DNA of 64,000 bases. Source: Nonlabens marinus S1-08 (GTDB lineage: Bacteria; Bacteroidota; Bacteroidia; Flavobacteriales; Flavobacteriaceae). Made by a program: the position numbers and the translations under genes. Shown here in pieces: positions 17,148 to 25,510 of this stretch. The stretch spans positions 2,657,779 to 2,721,778 of the forward strand of contig NZ_AP014548.1 in the NCBI RefSeq assembly GCF_000831385.1, read 5' to 3'. Below the pieces are notes generated by a model, which made no database searches, was not told where the DNA came from, and was given only the letters and a program-made list of their open reading frames with translations. The stretch's first letter is position 1; every line of letters begins with the position of its first letter.

Positions 17148-17222
17148 TCGAGCGAAAGTCGAGAAAAGGAATTTGCAAGAAACCTAGATTGGAACTTAAA
17201 CCATATCTCGACTGTCGCTCGA
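17148..17222. repeat. inverted pair of a TCGAGCGAAAGTCGAG element
   Basis: TCGAGCGAAAGTCGAG (17148-17163) and, in opposite orientation, CTCGACTGTCGCTCGA (17207-17222) match over 15 of 16 positions. They could form a large hairpin or be two inserts of one intergenic repeat. A degenerate third copy is at 46428-46443. The rest of 17007-17295 shows no gene. Confidence 0.65.
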
Positions 17223-17295
17223 TACTGGTTTCACAGACTTATTTGAAGTAAAATCTAATTCGTTTCACTCTTCTATATCTTGATTCTAATTCCGA

Positions 17296-18201
17296 CTAGA
17301 ACTCAAAAACCTTCCCATCCAGCGCACAATGGGAATTCTCAAAAATAGGTCGCGCCTCGTCCGTAAACATATCATAGGATTTGTAACGAGAGGAATAATG
17401 CCCTAGGATCAGCATGCCTACATCGGCTTTCTTAGCAATCGTTGCCGCTTGCGCAGCGGTGCTGTGTTTTGTTTTCTTGCAAAGATCCTCGTGAGGTTTT
17501 AAGAATGTACTCTCGTGGTACAGGGCGGTCACTCCAGTGATCTGCGGGATGATATCCTCTTTATACATCGTATCGCTGCAAAACGCATAACTCTTGGGCG
17601 GCTTTCCAGGTGTGGTAAGTTTCTCATTATTAATAACCTCACCATTCTCCCGCACATAATCTGCTCCTTGCTTGATTTTTCGGTAGTAGGCTTTTTCTAC
17701 ATCCAGCTCTTCGCAGGCTACTACATCGAGATGTCGTTCACCTGGCTTTTCTCTCACTAAAAATCCGTGAGTATAGACTCGGTGATTTAGCGGTATGCTG
17801 GTGACGGTCAAACTATCATCTTCTAGAAGTAGTGTGGCTGTGGGTTCCACGCTTTCGCGAAAGCGTAATTCAAACGGCATGTAGCTACTACCGAGTCGCA
17901 TTTGCAACTCGATCATCTCTTTGATCCCTTTAGGACCATACACGTGTAAAGGTTGCTCGCGACCCAAAAGGCAAAATGTGGAAATCAAGCCTACTAAACC
18001 ATAAACGTGATCGCCGTGCAAGTGGGAAATAAAAATATGCTTGATTCTAGCAAACTTAACGCCATGCTTGCGCAACGCCATCTGTGTTCCTTCCCCACAA
18101 TCGATCAAAAACAGATGCCCTTTCACCTCCAGCACTTGAGCGGTAGGTCTGGCATTGTCTCTAGGTGTGGCGCTATGGCAACCGAGTATGGTTAGTTTCA
18201 A
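17296..18201 (-). CDS. rnz: ribonuclease Z
   Basis: The 301-residue metallo-beta-lactamase-fold nuclease trims tRNA 3' ends. The zinc motif SHLHGDH (H60, H62, D64, H65), the downstream HR in PLNHRVYTHGFLV, the CSDT motif and the final LGHYSSRY are all present. It is the last gene of the pyrR-pyrB-STAS-like-rnz group, 104 bp after the small gene upstream. Residues about 113-117 (RFRES) are encoded by a perfect iterated palindrome, the only copy read in that frame here. Confidence 0.95.
   Translation of the reverse strand: MKLTILGCHSATPRDNARPTAQVLEVKGHLFLIDCGEGTQMALRKHGVKFARIKHIFISHLHGDHVYGLVGLISTFCLLGREQPLHVYGPKGIKEMIELQMRLGSSYMPFELRFRESVEPTATLLLEDDSLTVTSIPLNHRVYTHGFLVREKPGERHLDVVACEELDVEKAYYRKIKQGADYVRENGEVINNEKLTTPGKPPKSYAFCSDTMYKEDIIPQITGVTALYHESTFLKPHEDLCKKTKHSTAAQAATIAKKADVGMLILGHYSSRYKSYDMFTDEARPIFENSHCALDGKVFEF
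17850..17865. repeat. iterated palindrome copy 8 (perfect, in rnz)
   Basis: Exact copy; symmetry extends to 18 bp (17849-17866). It is read as RFRES on the minus strand. Confidence 0.95.
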
Positions 18202-18305
18202 AAGCTTTTTATCAGTGGATTAGTAAGGTAAACACGGACTCAGAATAGTTGATATAACTTAGTATCATTAAGTCAGAAAGACTGGCGTTGGAACAAGAAA
18301 TCTTT

Positions 18306-18638
18306 TTAAAACCCTAAGTCCCGCTCGATCTCTTCCATATCAATAATGTCCTCTGCCTCTTTTATGGTAGGAACCACTAAAATCTCATCAGGAATCTCGT
18401 CTCTAGATAATGCTGTGTTTACAATAACTAAAGACTGCTTTCCTGCTCTATGTTGATTGCTCAAAGTCAAAAAACACAGCAAATCTTGCAGATTCATATC
18501 ATCATACTTCAACAAGTCGATGACTAAGTTGACGTCAGCAAACTTTTCATGTATACGAGTTAGGAAATTTGCAAAGTCACAAACACCATCTTGGTCGTCT
18601 TGTAATAAGGTGTATTTCTCGGTAGTCTTACTGGTCAT
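18306..18638 (-). CDS. STAS-like small protein
   Basis: The 110-residue acidic protein has the pattern of a STAS domain: a strand (VNLVIDLLKYDDM) followed by LQDLLCFLTLSNQHRAGKQSLVIVN, resembling anti-sigma-factor-antagonist folds. The usual phosphorylatable serine motif (DxSG) is not evident. The start overlaps the pyrB 3' end by 11 nt, so the genes are coupled. Similar proteins are sometimes mislabelled ribonuclease Z because rnz follows. Role unknown. Confidence 0.65.
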   Translation of the reverse strand: MTSKTTEKYTLLQDDQDGVCDFANFLTRIHEKFADVNLVIDLLKYDDMNLQDLLCFLTLSNQHRAGKQSLVIVNTALSRDEIPDEILVVPTIKEAEDIIDMEEIERDLGF

Positions 18639-19566
18639 GATGTTGAATTTTTGAGGCGATCAGGTACAATACCGCCATGCGAATGGCCACCCCATTCTCT
18701 ACTTGGTTTAATATGATAGCTTGGTCAGAATCTGCTACCTCGCTAGTAATTTCTACCCCACGATTGATAGGTCCAGGGTGCATGATGACAATCTCCTTAT
18801 CCAGACCATCTAAAATTTCACGAGTCACTCCATATTGCTGAACGTATTCTCTAACACTAGGGAAATAAGAAATGTCCATGCGCTCGTTTTGTACGCGCAA
18901 CATATTAGCTACATCGCACCATTGTAATGCTTTTTTCAAATTGAGCTCTACCTTAACTCCTAAATCTGCTATATGTCTAGGGATTAATGTTGCAGGTCCA
19001 CAAACCATAACCTCAGCACCTAATTTTTTTAAGCAATAGATATTTGATAAAGCCACTCGACTGTGAAGAATATCTCCAACGATCACTACCTTTTTGCCTT
19101 CTAGACTTCCTAGCTTCTCCCTAATGGAATAACTATCAAGCAAAGCCTGAGTAGGATGCTCGTGTGCTCCATCGCCGGCATTGACAATTCTCGCCTTAAC
19201 GTGTTTAGAAAGAAAGACTCCTGCACCAGGATTAGGATGGCGCATGACAACAATATCCACTTTCATAGCAAGAATATTGTTTACAGTATCAATTAGGGTC
19301 TCCCCTTTCTTAACGGAGCTTTGTGCAGCGCTAAAATTGATGACGTCTGCACTCAGTCGCTTTTCTGCAAGTTCAAAGGAGAGCTTGGTTCTTGTGGAGT
19401 TTTCAAAGAATAAATTAGCGATAGTAATATCCCGTAAGGAAGGTACTTTCTTAATAGGCCGATTGATTACTTCCTTGAATTGATCAGCAGTTTTGTGGAT
19501 CAATTGGATATCCTCTGTAGTGAGGTATTTGATTCCTAACAAATGATCGACACTCAATTGACTCAT
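18628..19566 (-). CDS. pyrB: aspartate carbamoyltransferase catalytic subunit
   Basis: The 312-residue enzyme joins carbamoyl phosphate and aspartate in pyrimidine synthesis. The carbamoyl-phosphate site FENSTRTKLSFE (S57-T58-R59-T60), the motif HPTQALLDSYSI and the aspartate-side HPGPINRGVEI are present. It overlaps pyrR by 4 nt (ATGA), placing it under the same transcript. No regulatory pyrI gene is adjacent, as expected for trimeric enzymes of this class. Confidence 0.95.
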   Translation of the reverse strand: MSQLSVDHLLGIKYLTTEDIQLIHKTADQFKEVINRPIKKVPSLRDITIANLFFENSTRTKLSFELAEKRLSADVINFSAAQSSVKKGETLIDTVNNILAMKVDIVVMRHPNPGAGVFLSKHVKARIVNAGDGAHEHPTQALLDSYSIREKLGSLEGKKVVIVGDILHSRVALSNIYCLKKLGAEVMVCGPATLIPRHIADLGVKVELNLKKALQWCDVANMLRVQNERMDISYFPSVREYVQQYGVTREILDGLDKEIVIMHPGPINRGVEITSEVADSDQAIILNQVENGVAIRMAVLYLIASKIQHHDQ

Positions 19567-20111
19567 TGATCTTCATTTTTAAGTAAGTACACTGCATCCT
19601 CGCCAGCAGACTCTTTCCACATCACCTTCACTTTTTGATTGCCAATAGCGTCTACCTGACGGCCATTATAGTCCGGCTGTATGGGCAAGTGTCTGGAAAA
19701 ACGTCTATCAATAAGAGTAAGCAATTCTATGGTCTTAGGTCTACCAAAGGATTGCAGCGCGGTAAGAGCTGCACGTATGCTGCGACCTGTATACAAAACA
19801 TCGTCTACGATTACTACATTCTTATTTTCTAAGATAAAATTGATCTCTGTACTATTTGCTTTCAAGGGTTCTTCTCCACGTCTAAAGTCATCGCGGTAAA
19901 AGGTGATATCTAGCAAGCCCGTTTGTAGGTTTTCTATTTGATACTGTTCTTTAAGCAAGCGCTCGAGTCTTTTAAGAACAAAGACTCCTCGCGGTTGTAC
20001 ACCTATAAGCGCAGTATTGTGAAAATCACCATGATTCTCAATCAATTGACAGGCTAACCGGTGCAATATGATGTCCAACTGGGCAGCGTTGAGAAGAATT
20101 TTCTGGCTCAT
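19563..20111 (-). CDS. pyrR: PyrR bifunctional regulator / uracil phosphoribosyltransferase
   Basis: The protein has 182 residues from MSQKILLN. It has the PRPP-binding loop VVIVDDVLYTGRS and the PyrR signature IGVQPRGVFVLKRLE. In other bacteria, PyrR binds pyr mRNA in response to UMP and also has uracil phosphoribosyltransferase activity. The start at 20111 is preferred over an in-frame ATG at 20132, which overlaps a -7-like box (minus TATATTTG, 20130-20137). It heads the pyrB operon. Confidence 0.92.
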   Translation of the reverse strand: MSQKILLNAAQLDIILHRLACQLIENHGDFHNTALIGVQPRGVFVLKRLERLLKEQYQIENLQTGLLDITFYRDDFRRGEEPLKANSTEINFILENKNVVIVDDVLYTGRSIRAALTALQSFGRPKTIELLTLIDRRFSRHLPIQPDYNGRQVDAIGNQKVKVMWKESAGEDAVYLLKNEDQ

Positions 20112-20263
20112 GAGCGATTCTGATGGGTACAAATATAAAGTATTTGGATAACGCTTGGTTTGTAGTAGTAGGTCAAATTATTCCTTGTTGAGTAGGTCAC
20201 TAGTCTTTCTCGGTAAAACTAGAAGTAGTAAGGTTTGCGGCGCCAAAGACTTAACGGGAACTA

Positions 20264-20323
20264 GGTATGTGGTATGTGGTATGTGGTATGTGGTATGTGG
20301 TATGTGGTATGTGGTATGTGGTA
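20264..20323. repeat. heptanucleotide tandem repeat (GGTATGT x8)
   Basis: Eight perfect copies of GGTATGT occupy 20264-20319, followed by a partial GGTA. It is intergenic between pyrR and rpsA. An open frame runs through it but encodes only repeats and has no other support. Confidence 0.97.
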
Positions 20324-20383
20324 AATTATTTTTTTTTCAATCACAAATCATAAATCGCTAATCTTAAATCGTTATTCAAAATC

Positions 20384-20498
20384 GCGTTAGGGATCGAAGT
20401 GAAAATCCTTTTTTACGAACGCATGCAATGCGTCGTATAAAAGATTGAAGCGCAGAGCCCGACCGCAGATCGAGCGATAGCGAGGTCCAGTGGAACGC
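20384..20498. ncRNA. candidate structured RNA or conserved intergenic element
   Basis: The region can fold as a branched structure. The outer stem is GCGTT (20384-20388) with AACGC (20494-20498). Next come GGG (20390-20392) with CCC (20458-20460). A long hairpin covers 20408-20443: CTTTT, TACG and ACGCAT pair with ATGCGT, CGTA and AAAAG around a GCA loop. A second hairpin is GACCGC (20461-20466) with GCGAGGTC (20480-20487). The strand is not determinable. From memory, similar sequences recur between genes in other Flavobacteriaceae. Confidence 0.5.
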
Positions 20499-20522
20499 CC
20501 CATAAATTACCATAGTAGATTG

Positions 20523-20559
20523 AAAAAAAAATCCCTTGCCATAGTAATGACAAGGGATT
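20523..20559 (-). terminator. rpsA terminator
   Basis: The arms AATCCCTTG (20530-20538) and CAAGGGATT (20551-20559), extended by CAT/ATG around an AGTA loop, form a stable hairpin. On the minus strand it is followed by a T-run. Confidence 0.9.
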
Positions 20560-20580
20560 CCTATTTATAAAAGTTGAAGA

Positions 20581-22488
20581 CTATTCTTCTTCTTTAGCTG
20601 CTTTTTTAGAAGACTTTTTGGCTGGTGCAGCTTCCACTTTACCTTCCATTCTATCTTTCAATGCTTGAAGTTTAGAGTTAGCATCTCCTAGAGTTGGCTT
20701 GTCAGCGTCTTGCTGCTGCTTAGCAGCTTGCTTAACGATCTTAGCTTCCTCTTCCTTATGGATAACCATATGAGAACCTACGACACGCTTGAATTCTTTA
20801 TTGAATTCAATGATTTCGATTTCGGCTTTCTCACCTTTTCCTAATTTAGATCCATCTTCTTTTTCAAGGTGACGGCTAGGGATGAATACAGTGATGTCGT
20901 CATTAAATTTAACAACAGCTCCTTTATCCACCATTTCAGTGATCTCTACTTCATGTTTAGTTCCAACACCGAATTCTCCCTGGTACTTATCCCATGGATT
21001 GTCTTCAGTCTGCTTGTGTCCTAGGGACAACTTGCGACCTTCAACATCTAATTCAAGTACTACAACATCTAGCTTATCGCCTACCGCGCAGAATTCTGAT
21101 GGGTGCTTGATTTTCTTAGTCCAAGAAAGGTCAGAGATGTAGATCAATCCGTCTACTCCTTCTTCCAATTCTACGAATACTCCAAAGTTGGTAAAGTTTC
21201 TAACCACACCAGTGTGACGAGAACCTACAGGATACTTAGTAGTAATGTCAGTCCATGGATCTTGAGTCAATTGCTTCATACCTAGAGACATCTTACGATC
21301 TTCTCTGTCAAGCGTTAGAACCTCAGCATCAATGATATCTCCTACTTTTACAAAGTCACCAGCACTTCTTAAGTGCGTAGACCATGACATTTCAGATACG
21401 TGAACTAATCCTTCAACACCTTCTTCTACTTCTACAAATGCACCGTAGTCTGCAATAACAACTACTTTACCTTTCACTTTATCACCTGGTTTGATCTTGT
21501 CAGACATCGCCTCCCATGGGTGAGCTTCAAGCTGCTTCATACCTAACTGGATACGTGACTTATCTTCATCAAAGTCAAGGATTACCACGTTAAGCGTTTG
21601 ATCTAGCTCTACAACCTCATTAGGGTGGTTGATACGAGACCAAGAAAGGTCTGTAATGTGTACCAATCCATCTACACCACCTAGATCAACAAACACACCG
21701 TAAGAAGTGATGTTTTTCACAACACCTTCTAGTACTTGTCCTTTCTCTAGACGAGAGATAATTTCTTTTTTCTGCTCTTCAATATCTGCCTCGATAAGTG
21801 CTTTGTGCGATACAACAACGTTTTTGAATTCGTGGTTGATTTTCACCACCTTAAATTCCATTGTTTTATCTACGTATGCATCATAATCACGTATAGGCTT
21901 CACATCGATTTGAGATCCTGGAAGGAACGCCTCGATACCGAATACGTCTACGATCATACCACCTTTCGTACGGCATTTTACGTATCCATTAACGATCTCA
22001 CCTGTATCATGTGCATTGTTTACACGCTCCCAAGCTTTGATCAATCTTGCCTTACGGTGCGATAGAATCAATTGTCCTGTTGCGTCTTCACGTACATCTA
22101 CAAGAACCTCTACTTTATCACCTTCCTTAAGGTTAGGATTGTAGCGGAATTCGTTAAGGGAAATAACACCTTCAGATTTAGCATTGATATCAATGATCGC
22201 ATCACGATCAGTGATTTTAATTACCGTACCTGTAATTACATCGCTATCGATAGTATCTACAAAGTTCTCGGCAACTAGCTTTTCAAAAGACTTTAATTGC
22301 TCCTCATCAACCTTCTCAATACCTTCACTGTAACGTTCCCAGTCGAAAGTATCCAAAAATTCTTGAGGATCTTGTTGTTTTTTAGGAGCCTCTAGAGGAG
22401 TTTCCTTTTCTACTTGTTCTTGAACAATTTCTTGAGTGGCACCTTCTTGTGCAGCCTCTAGTTCTTGTTTTGTTGTTTCTTCAGCCAT
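20581..22488 (-). CDS. rpsA: 30S ribosomal protein S1
   Basis: The 635-residue protein has six S1/OB repeats at about residues 80, 160, 250, 337, 425 and 510, each with patterns such as GVVKNITSYGVFVDL. They are flanked by an acidic N-terminal tail (about 1-60) and a Lys/Ala-rich C-terminal tail. S1 helps the 30S subunit bind mRNA, which matters in Bacteroidetes, where Shine-Dalgarno sequences are rarely used. It has its own promoter (22609-22639) and terminator. The length is typical for the phylum and longer than E. coli S1 (557 residues). Confidence 0.95.
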   Translation of the reverse strand: MAEETTKQELEAAQEGATQEIVQEQVEKETPLEAPKKQQDPQEFLDTFDWERYSEGIEKVDEEQLKSFEKLVAENFVDTIDSDVITGTVIKITDRDAIIDINAKSEGVISLNEFRYNPNLKEGDKVEVLVDVREDATGQLILSHRKARLIKAWERVNNAHDTGEIVNGYVKCRTKGGMIVDVFGIEAFLPGSQIDVKPIRDYDAYVDKTMEFKVVKINHEFKNVVVSHKALIEADIEEQKKEIISRLEKGQVLEGVVKNITSYGVFVDLGGVDGLVHITDLSWSRINHPNEVVELDQTLNVVILDFDEDKSRIQLGMKQLEAHPWEAMSDKIKPGDKVKGKVVVIADYGAFVEVEEGVEGLVHVSEMSWSTHLRSAGDFVKVGDIIDAEVLTLDREDRKMSLGMKQLTQDPWTDITTKYPVGSRHTGVVRNFTNFGVFVELEEGVDGLIYISDLSWTKKIKHPSEFCAVGDKLDVVVLELDVEGRKLSLGHKQTEDNPWDKYQGEFGVGTKHEVEITEMVDKGAVVKFNDDITVFIPSRHLEKEDGSKLGKGEKAEIEIIEFNKEFKRVVGSHMVIHKEEEAKIVKQAAKQQQDADKPTLGDANSKLQALKDRMEGKVEAAPAKKSSKKAAKEEE

Positions 22489-22608
22489 AATAGGTTGCTG
22501 ATTAAAATTTGTATTCCAGGGTCTGCCGGAAACTTATAGAAACTTCCCTAGAAGATTTATATAAAGTTTTGATTCCCAATCGGTTTCCGTATTCTCGATT
22601 TGGGCTTG

Positions 22609-22639
22609 CAAAAGTACAGTAATTTTAAAATAATTGCAA
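22609..22639 (-). promoter_or_regulatory. rpsA promoter
   Basis: On the minus strand, TTG (22637-22639), 20 bp and TACTTTTG (22609-22616) fit the Bacteroidetes consensus. It implies a leader of about 115 nt. Confidence 0.7.
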
Positions 22640-22672
22640 CACTTCTTTAAGGTAATCGATTGTTTGTGAGTT

Positions 22673-22688
22673 CGCTTTCGCGAAAGCG
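22673..22688. repeat. iterated palindrome copy 9 (perfect)
   Basis: Exact copy; symmetry extends to 20 bp (22671-22690). It lies in the divergent region between rpsA and the DUF1801 gene. Confidence 0.95.
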
Positions 22689-22728
22689 AAAACCTTTTTA
22701 ACTTCAACGCACCATTAAGATTCACCAC

Positions 22729-23187
22729 ATGACTTCAAAAACTACAACACCAGAGGAGTATATAAAGGAACTTCCAGAGGACCGAAAGCCTGCCGTGCAG
22801 CAATTAAGACAAACCGTCCTAAATCATTTACCAGAAGGTTTTGAAGAAGCGATGAGTTATGGAATGCTCGCCTATCATGTGCCTTTAGAAACCTATCCTG
22901 CAGGCTACCATGCTGGAAAAGCATTGACACCATTGCCTTTTATAAATATAGCTTCCCAAAAGAATTACATCGCTCTTTACCACATGGGAATTTATACAAA
23001 CCCAGATGTTTTAGAATGGTTTAAAAATGAATATCCTAAACATTCTAAAACGAAACTAGACATGGGAAAAAGCTGCATACGTTTTAAAAAGATAGATGCA
23101 ATTCCTTATGACTTAATTGCAGAACTTTGTGGCAAGATTTCTGTTAAAGAATGGATTGAGACTTATGAAAACCAAATCAAACGTTAG
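22729..23187 (+). CDS. DUF1801 (YdhG-like) domain protein
   Basis: The 152-residue protein carries the DUF1801 pattern: EEYIKELPEDRKPAVQQLRQ, then EEAMSYGMLAYHVP, LPFINIASQKNYIALYHMG and GKSCIRFKKIDAIP. It is a small soluble alpha/beta protein of unknown biochemical role. The following lipoprotein gene starts inside its 3' end (23-nt overlap), so the two are likely co-translated. Confidence 0.85.
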   Translation: MTSKTTTPEEYIKELPEDRKPAVQQLRQTVLNHLPEGFEEAMSYGMLAYHVPLETYPAGYHAGKALTPLPFINIASQKNYIALYHMGIYTNPDVLEWFKNEYPKHSKTKLDMGKSCIRFKKIDAIPYDLIAELCGKISVKEWIETYENQIKR

Positions 23188-23656
23188 CCTTTTGAAAAAT
23201 TTATTTTACGCCTTTGCCTCACTACTCCTATTGAACAGCTGCAATGAAAAACCAGTGGTTATTGAGGATCCTAGAAACAATCCTGAACAGTTCAAAAAAG
23301 TGGATCCCTCGATCAAACTTCCACAAGTATTAAAACAAGACACTTACCTCAATGATCTAGACACAAGCGCAGGAATGGAAATCTCCAGCGATCGCATCAA
23401 TATGTTTTACCGTACTGAGACAGATACCATAAACGATTACTACGATTATATAGTAGATCAAGAATTTAAAGGAAACAGCACGGCAGATGACGGTGTGAGT
23501 TATTTACACTTGATACGTGACGGAGACACATTAGATTATGAGATCCTTAAAAATGACCGATCTGTATTAAGATTCAAGTTTATGAGAGACAGCACGGTAC
23601 ATGAATATTTCCCAGAAACACGGCCTGGAAAAGCGCCTACCGTAATTCCTGATTGA
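23165..23656 (+). CDS. small lipoprotein, unknown function
   Basis: The protein has 163 residues from the ATG at 23165. The signal peptide ends in a lipobox (LLLLNSC). The mature part is acidic, with DPSIKLPQVLKQDTYLNDLDTSAG and FYRTETDTINDYYDYIVDQE. I do not recognise the family. Its 3' end overlaps the convergent cmk gene by 20 nt, so there is no room for a separate terminator. Confidence 0.7.
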   Translation: MKTKSNVSLLKNLFYAFASLLLLNSCNEKPVVIEDPRNNPEQFKKVDPSIKLPQVLKQDTYLNDLDTSAGMEISSDRINMFYRTETDTINDYYDYIVDQEFKGNSTADDGVSYLHLIRDGDTLDYEILKNDRSVLRFKFMRDSTVHEYFPETRPGKAPTVIPD

Positions 23657-24326
23657 CCCAGTGCAGGAGAGTATCAAATTGCTGATCTCGATCCATATGA
23701 CTTGTATCTAGCAATAATGCATCATCAGCCTGGACTAGCGGGCTGTCTTCGCGATTGGAATCGATGTGATCCCGTTCAATGACGTTCTTAAGAACATCAT
23801 CATACTGAACTTGCTGTCCGGCCTTAGTTAGCTCTTCATAACGTCTTTGTGCACGAACATCGGCCGCGGCTGTCATAAATACTTTCAACTCTGCATCTGG
23901 AAAAACAACCGTACCTATATCGCGACCATCCATAACCACACCTTTTGCAGCTCCCATCCTTTGCTGTTGTTCTACAAGTTTGGATCGCACTGCAGATACA
24001 GATGCTACTTTACTTACCACACCACTTACTTCTAGGGTTCGTATTTGAGATTCAATATTCTTTCCATTGAGGCAAACCTCGTTTGTTCCAGTTTCTGGGT
24101 CACGTTCAAAAGAAATGTTGATATCCTTCAACCGTTGTTCTAATGCAGCTTCGTCCAGTTGTCCATCGTTGATTAAGTTTTCGCTTAAAGCGAAAAATGA
24201 AACTGCGCGATACATCGCTCCAGTGTCTACATATAAGTATCCTAATTTGTAAGCTAATTCTTTGGCTACGGTGCTTTTTCCCGTACTGGAATGGCCATCA
24301 ATAGCAATAGTAATTTTACGCTGCAT
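23637..24326 (-). CDS. cmk: cytidylate kinase
   Basis: The 229-residue kinase phosphorylates CMP and dCMP. The P-loop GHSSTGKST (residues 11-19), DTGAMYRAV and the CMP-binding VVMDGRDIGTVVFPDAELKVF are all present. It starts 1 bp after the porQ stop, so porQ and cmk form an operon, an arrangement I recall from other Flavobacteriia. A shortened palindrome-like sequence lies at 24178-24196 inside the gene. Confidence 0.95.
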   Translation of the reverse strand: MQRKITIAIDGHSSTGKSTVAKELAYKLGYLYVDTGAMYRAVSFFALSENLINDGQLDEAALEQRLKDINISFERDPETGTNEVCLNGKNIESQIRTLEVSGVVSKVASVSAVRSKLVEQQQRMGAAKGVVMDGRDIGTVVFPDAELKVFMTAAADVRAQRRYEELTKAGQQVQYDDVLKNVIERDHIDSNREDSPLVQADDALLLDTSHMDRDQQFDTLLHWVNQELR

Positions 24327-24327
24327 A

Positions 24328-25350
24328 TTATTGCAAGTTAATATTTACACCTAAAAAACTAGTATGAGAAGCTAGGGTATATCGCGCATGAGAATAACTA
24401 AAGCGCATCTTATTGACTTTCAATGAAAAGCCAGCACTCAATCCAGAAAAAGCTCTGGTATCTTGTATGCGCAACTCCTCTGCCCTGCGGAAACTATAAC
24501 CCAACCGCAATTCAAAAGCACTTTCAGGAAATATTTCTACACCTAAAACTGTATGCCTCAAAGCATTATTGAAAAAACCAGGTTCTTCACTCACCACATT
24601 TCCATCTAGATCCCGCTGCGCGTTTGCCTCATTAGAAAATGCAATATTCCATTTTTGCAGATTTTCAAGAGTCACGTGCAGCCTTACAGGCAAGGTGCGC
24701 ATCGTGTTAGAAAAGCCTAGAGCGATCTCTAACGGCAAACTTTCATATATCTCATTGTATGCGGTAAACTGGGTACCCAAGTTGCGAACTACCAGCGCAC
24801 CACGCATGGCTTTCTCCTCATCATAATAGAGCAAACCTAAATCTACAGCACCGCCTAACGAGGTGAAACTCTCTAGTTTAGAAGAGATTAATTTAACATT
24901 TGCACCTACATAAAAATCGGACCAGGGAATATTGTAGGCATACCCTACAGAAACAGCGACTTCATTTCCTCCAAACTCGCCAGTCGCATTACCCTGCTCA
25001 TCAAAACCATTGAATTTACCGTAGTCGAGATAGGTTACTCCTGCATGAAAAGTTTGGGTGCGGCGGTCCCAAGTGTAGGCATAACTGGCCGTACCATAAT
25101 TCACATCGCCTAGGTAATTAGCATAATTCACTTGCAACTGATTGTCCATTTTGGCATTGATCGTTGCCGGATTGTACAAGGCAGTGGTAGGGTCGTAATC
25201 CACAACGGTCAACACTCGACCGCCTAGAGCTGCCTGCTTAGTACCAGTAACCAAATTCAAAAATTGATACGTTGCCTCGCCACCTATTTGCGCTTCGGCA
25301 GGTGCTATCAAAACAACAGTTATTAAAAGGACCAGGTACCGGTAACGCAT
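24328..25350 (-). CDS. porQ: type IX secretion system protein PorQ
   Basis: The protein has about 340 residues from MRYRYLVLL, which gives a clean signal peptide ending AEAQ; an upstream in-frame ATG exists at 25371. The mature start GGEATYQFLNLVTGTKQAALGG and the repeated barrel strands match PorQ of the PorV/FadL-like outer-membrane barrel group. In T9SS systems PorQ works with PorV, PorU and PorZ on cargo attachment. It is consistent with the two T9SS type-B cargo proteins at 52-57 kb. Confidence 0.88.
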   Translation of the reverse strand: MRYRYLVLLITVVLIAPAEAQIGGEATYQFLNLVTGTKQAALGGRVLTVVDYDPTTALYNPATINAKMDNQLQVNYANYLGDVNYGTASYAYTWDRRTQTFHAGVTYLDYGKFNGFDEQGNATGEFGGNEVAVSVGYAYNIPWSDFYVGANVKLISSKLESFTSLGGAVDLGLLYYDEEKAMRGALVVRNLGTQFTAYNEIYESLPLEIALGFSNTMRTLPVRLHVTLENLQKWNIAFSNEANAQRDLDGNVVSEEPGFFNNALRHTVLGVEIFPESAFELRLGYSFRRAEELRIQDTRAFSGLSAGFSLKVNKMRFSYSHARYTLASHTSFLGVNINLQ

Positions 25351-25442
25351 CAAATGCTTTGTGGATTGCACATACTTAACGACTGCAAGTTTAATTTATT
25401 TTTGACGGGCTGTAAAGTACAGGCTGGTATTTGTTGCGATAT

Positions 25443-25458
25443 CGCTTTCGCGAAAGCG
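25443..25458. repeat. iterated palindrome copy 10 (perfect)
   Basis: Exact copy in the divergent region between porQ and the membrane protein gene, 53 bp upstream of the latter's start. Confidence 0.95.
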
Positions 25459-25510
25459 TATTAAACACAACCTTTACAAGATTTCTACCATTGAAAACAA
25501 AAGTAAACTC

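Noticed and set aside
20155..20361. Open frame across the GGTATGT array
   Set aside because: The peptide is mostly a translation of the tandem repeat (VVCGMWY units) and overlaps the pyrR promoter region.
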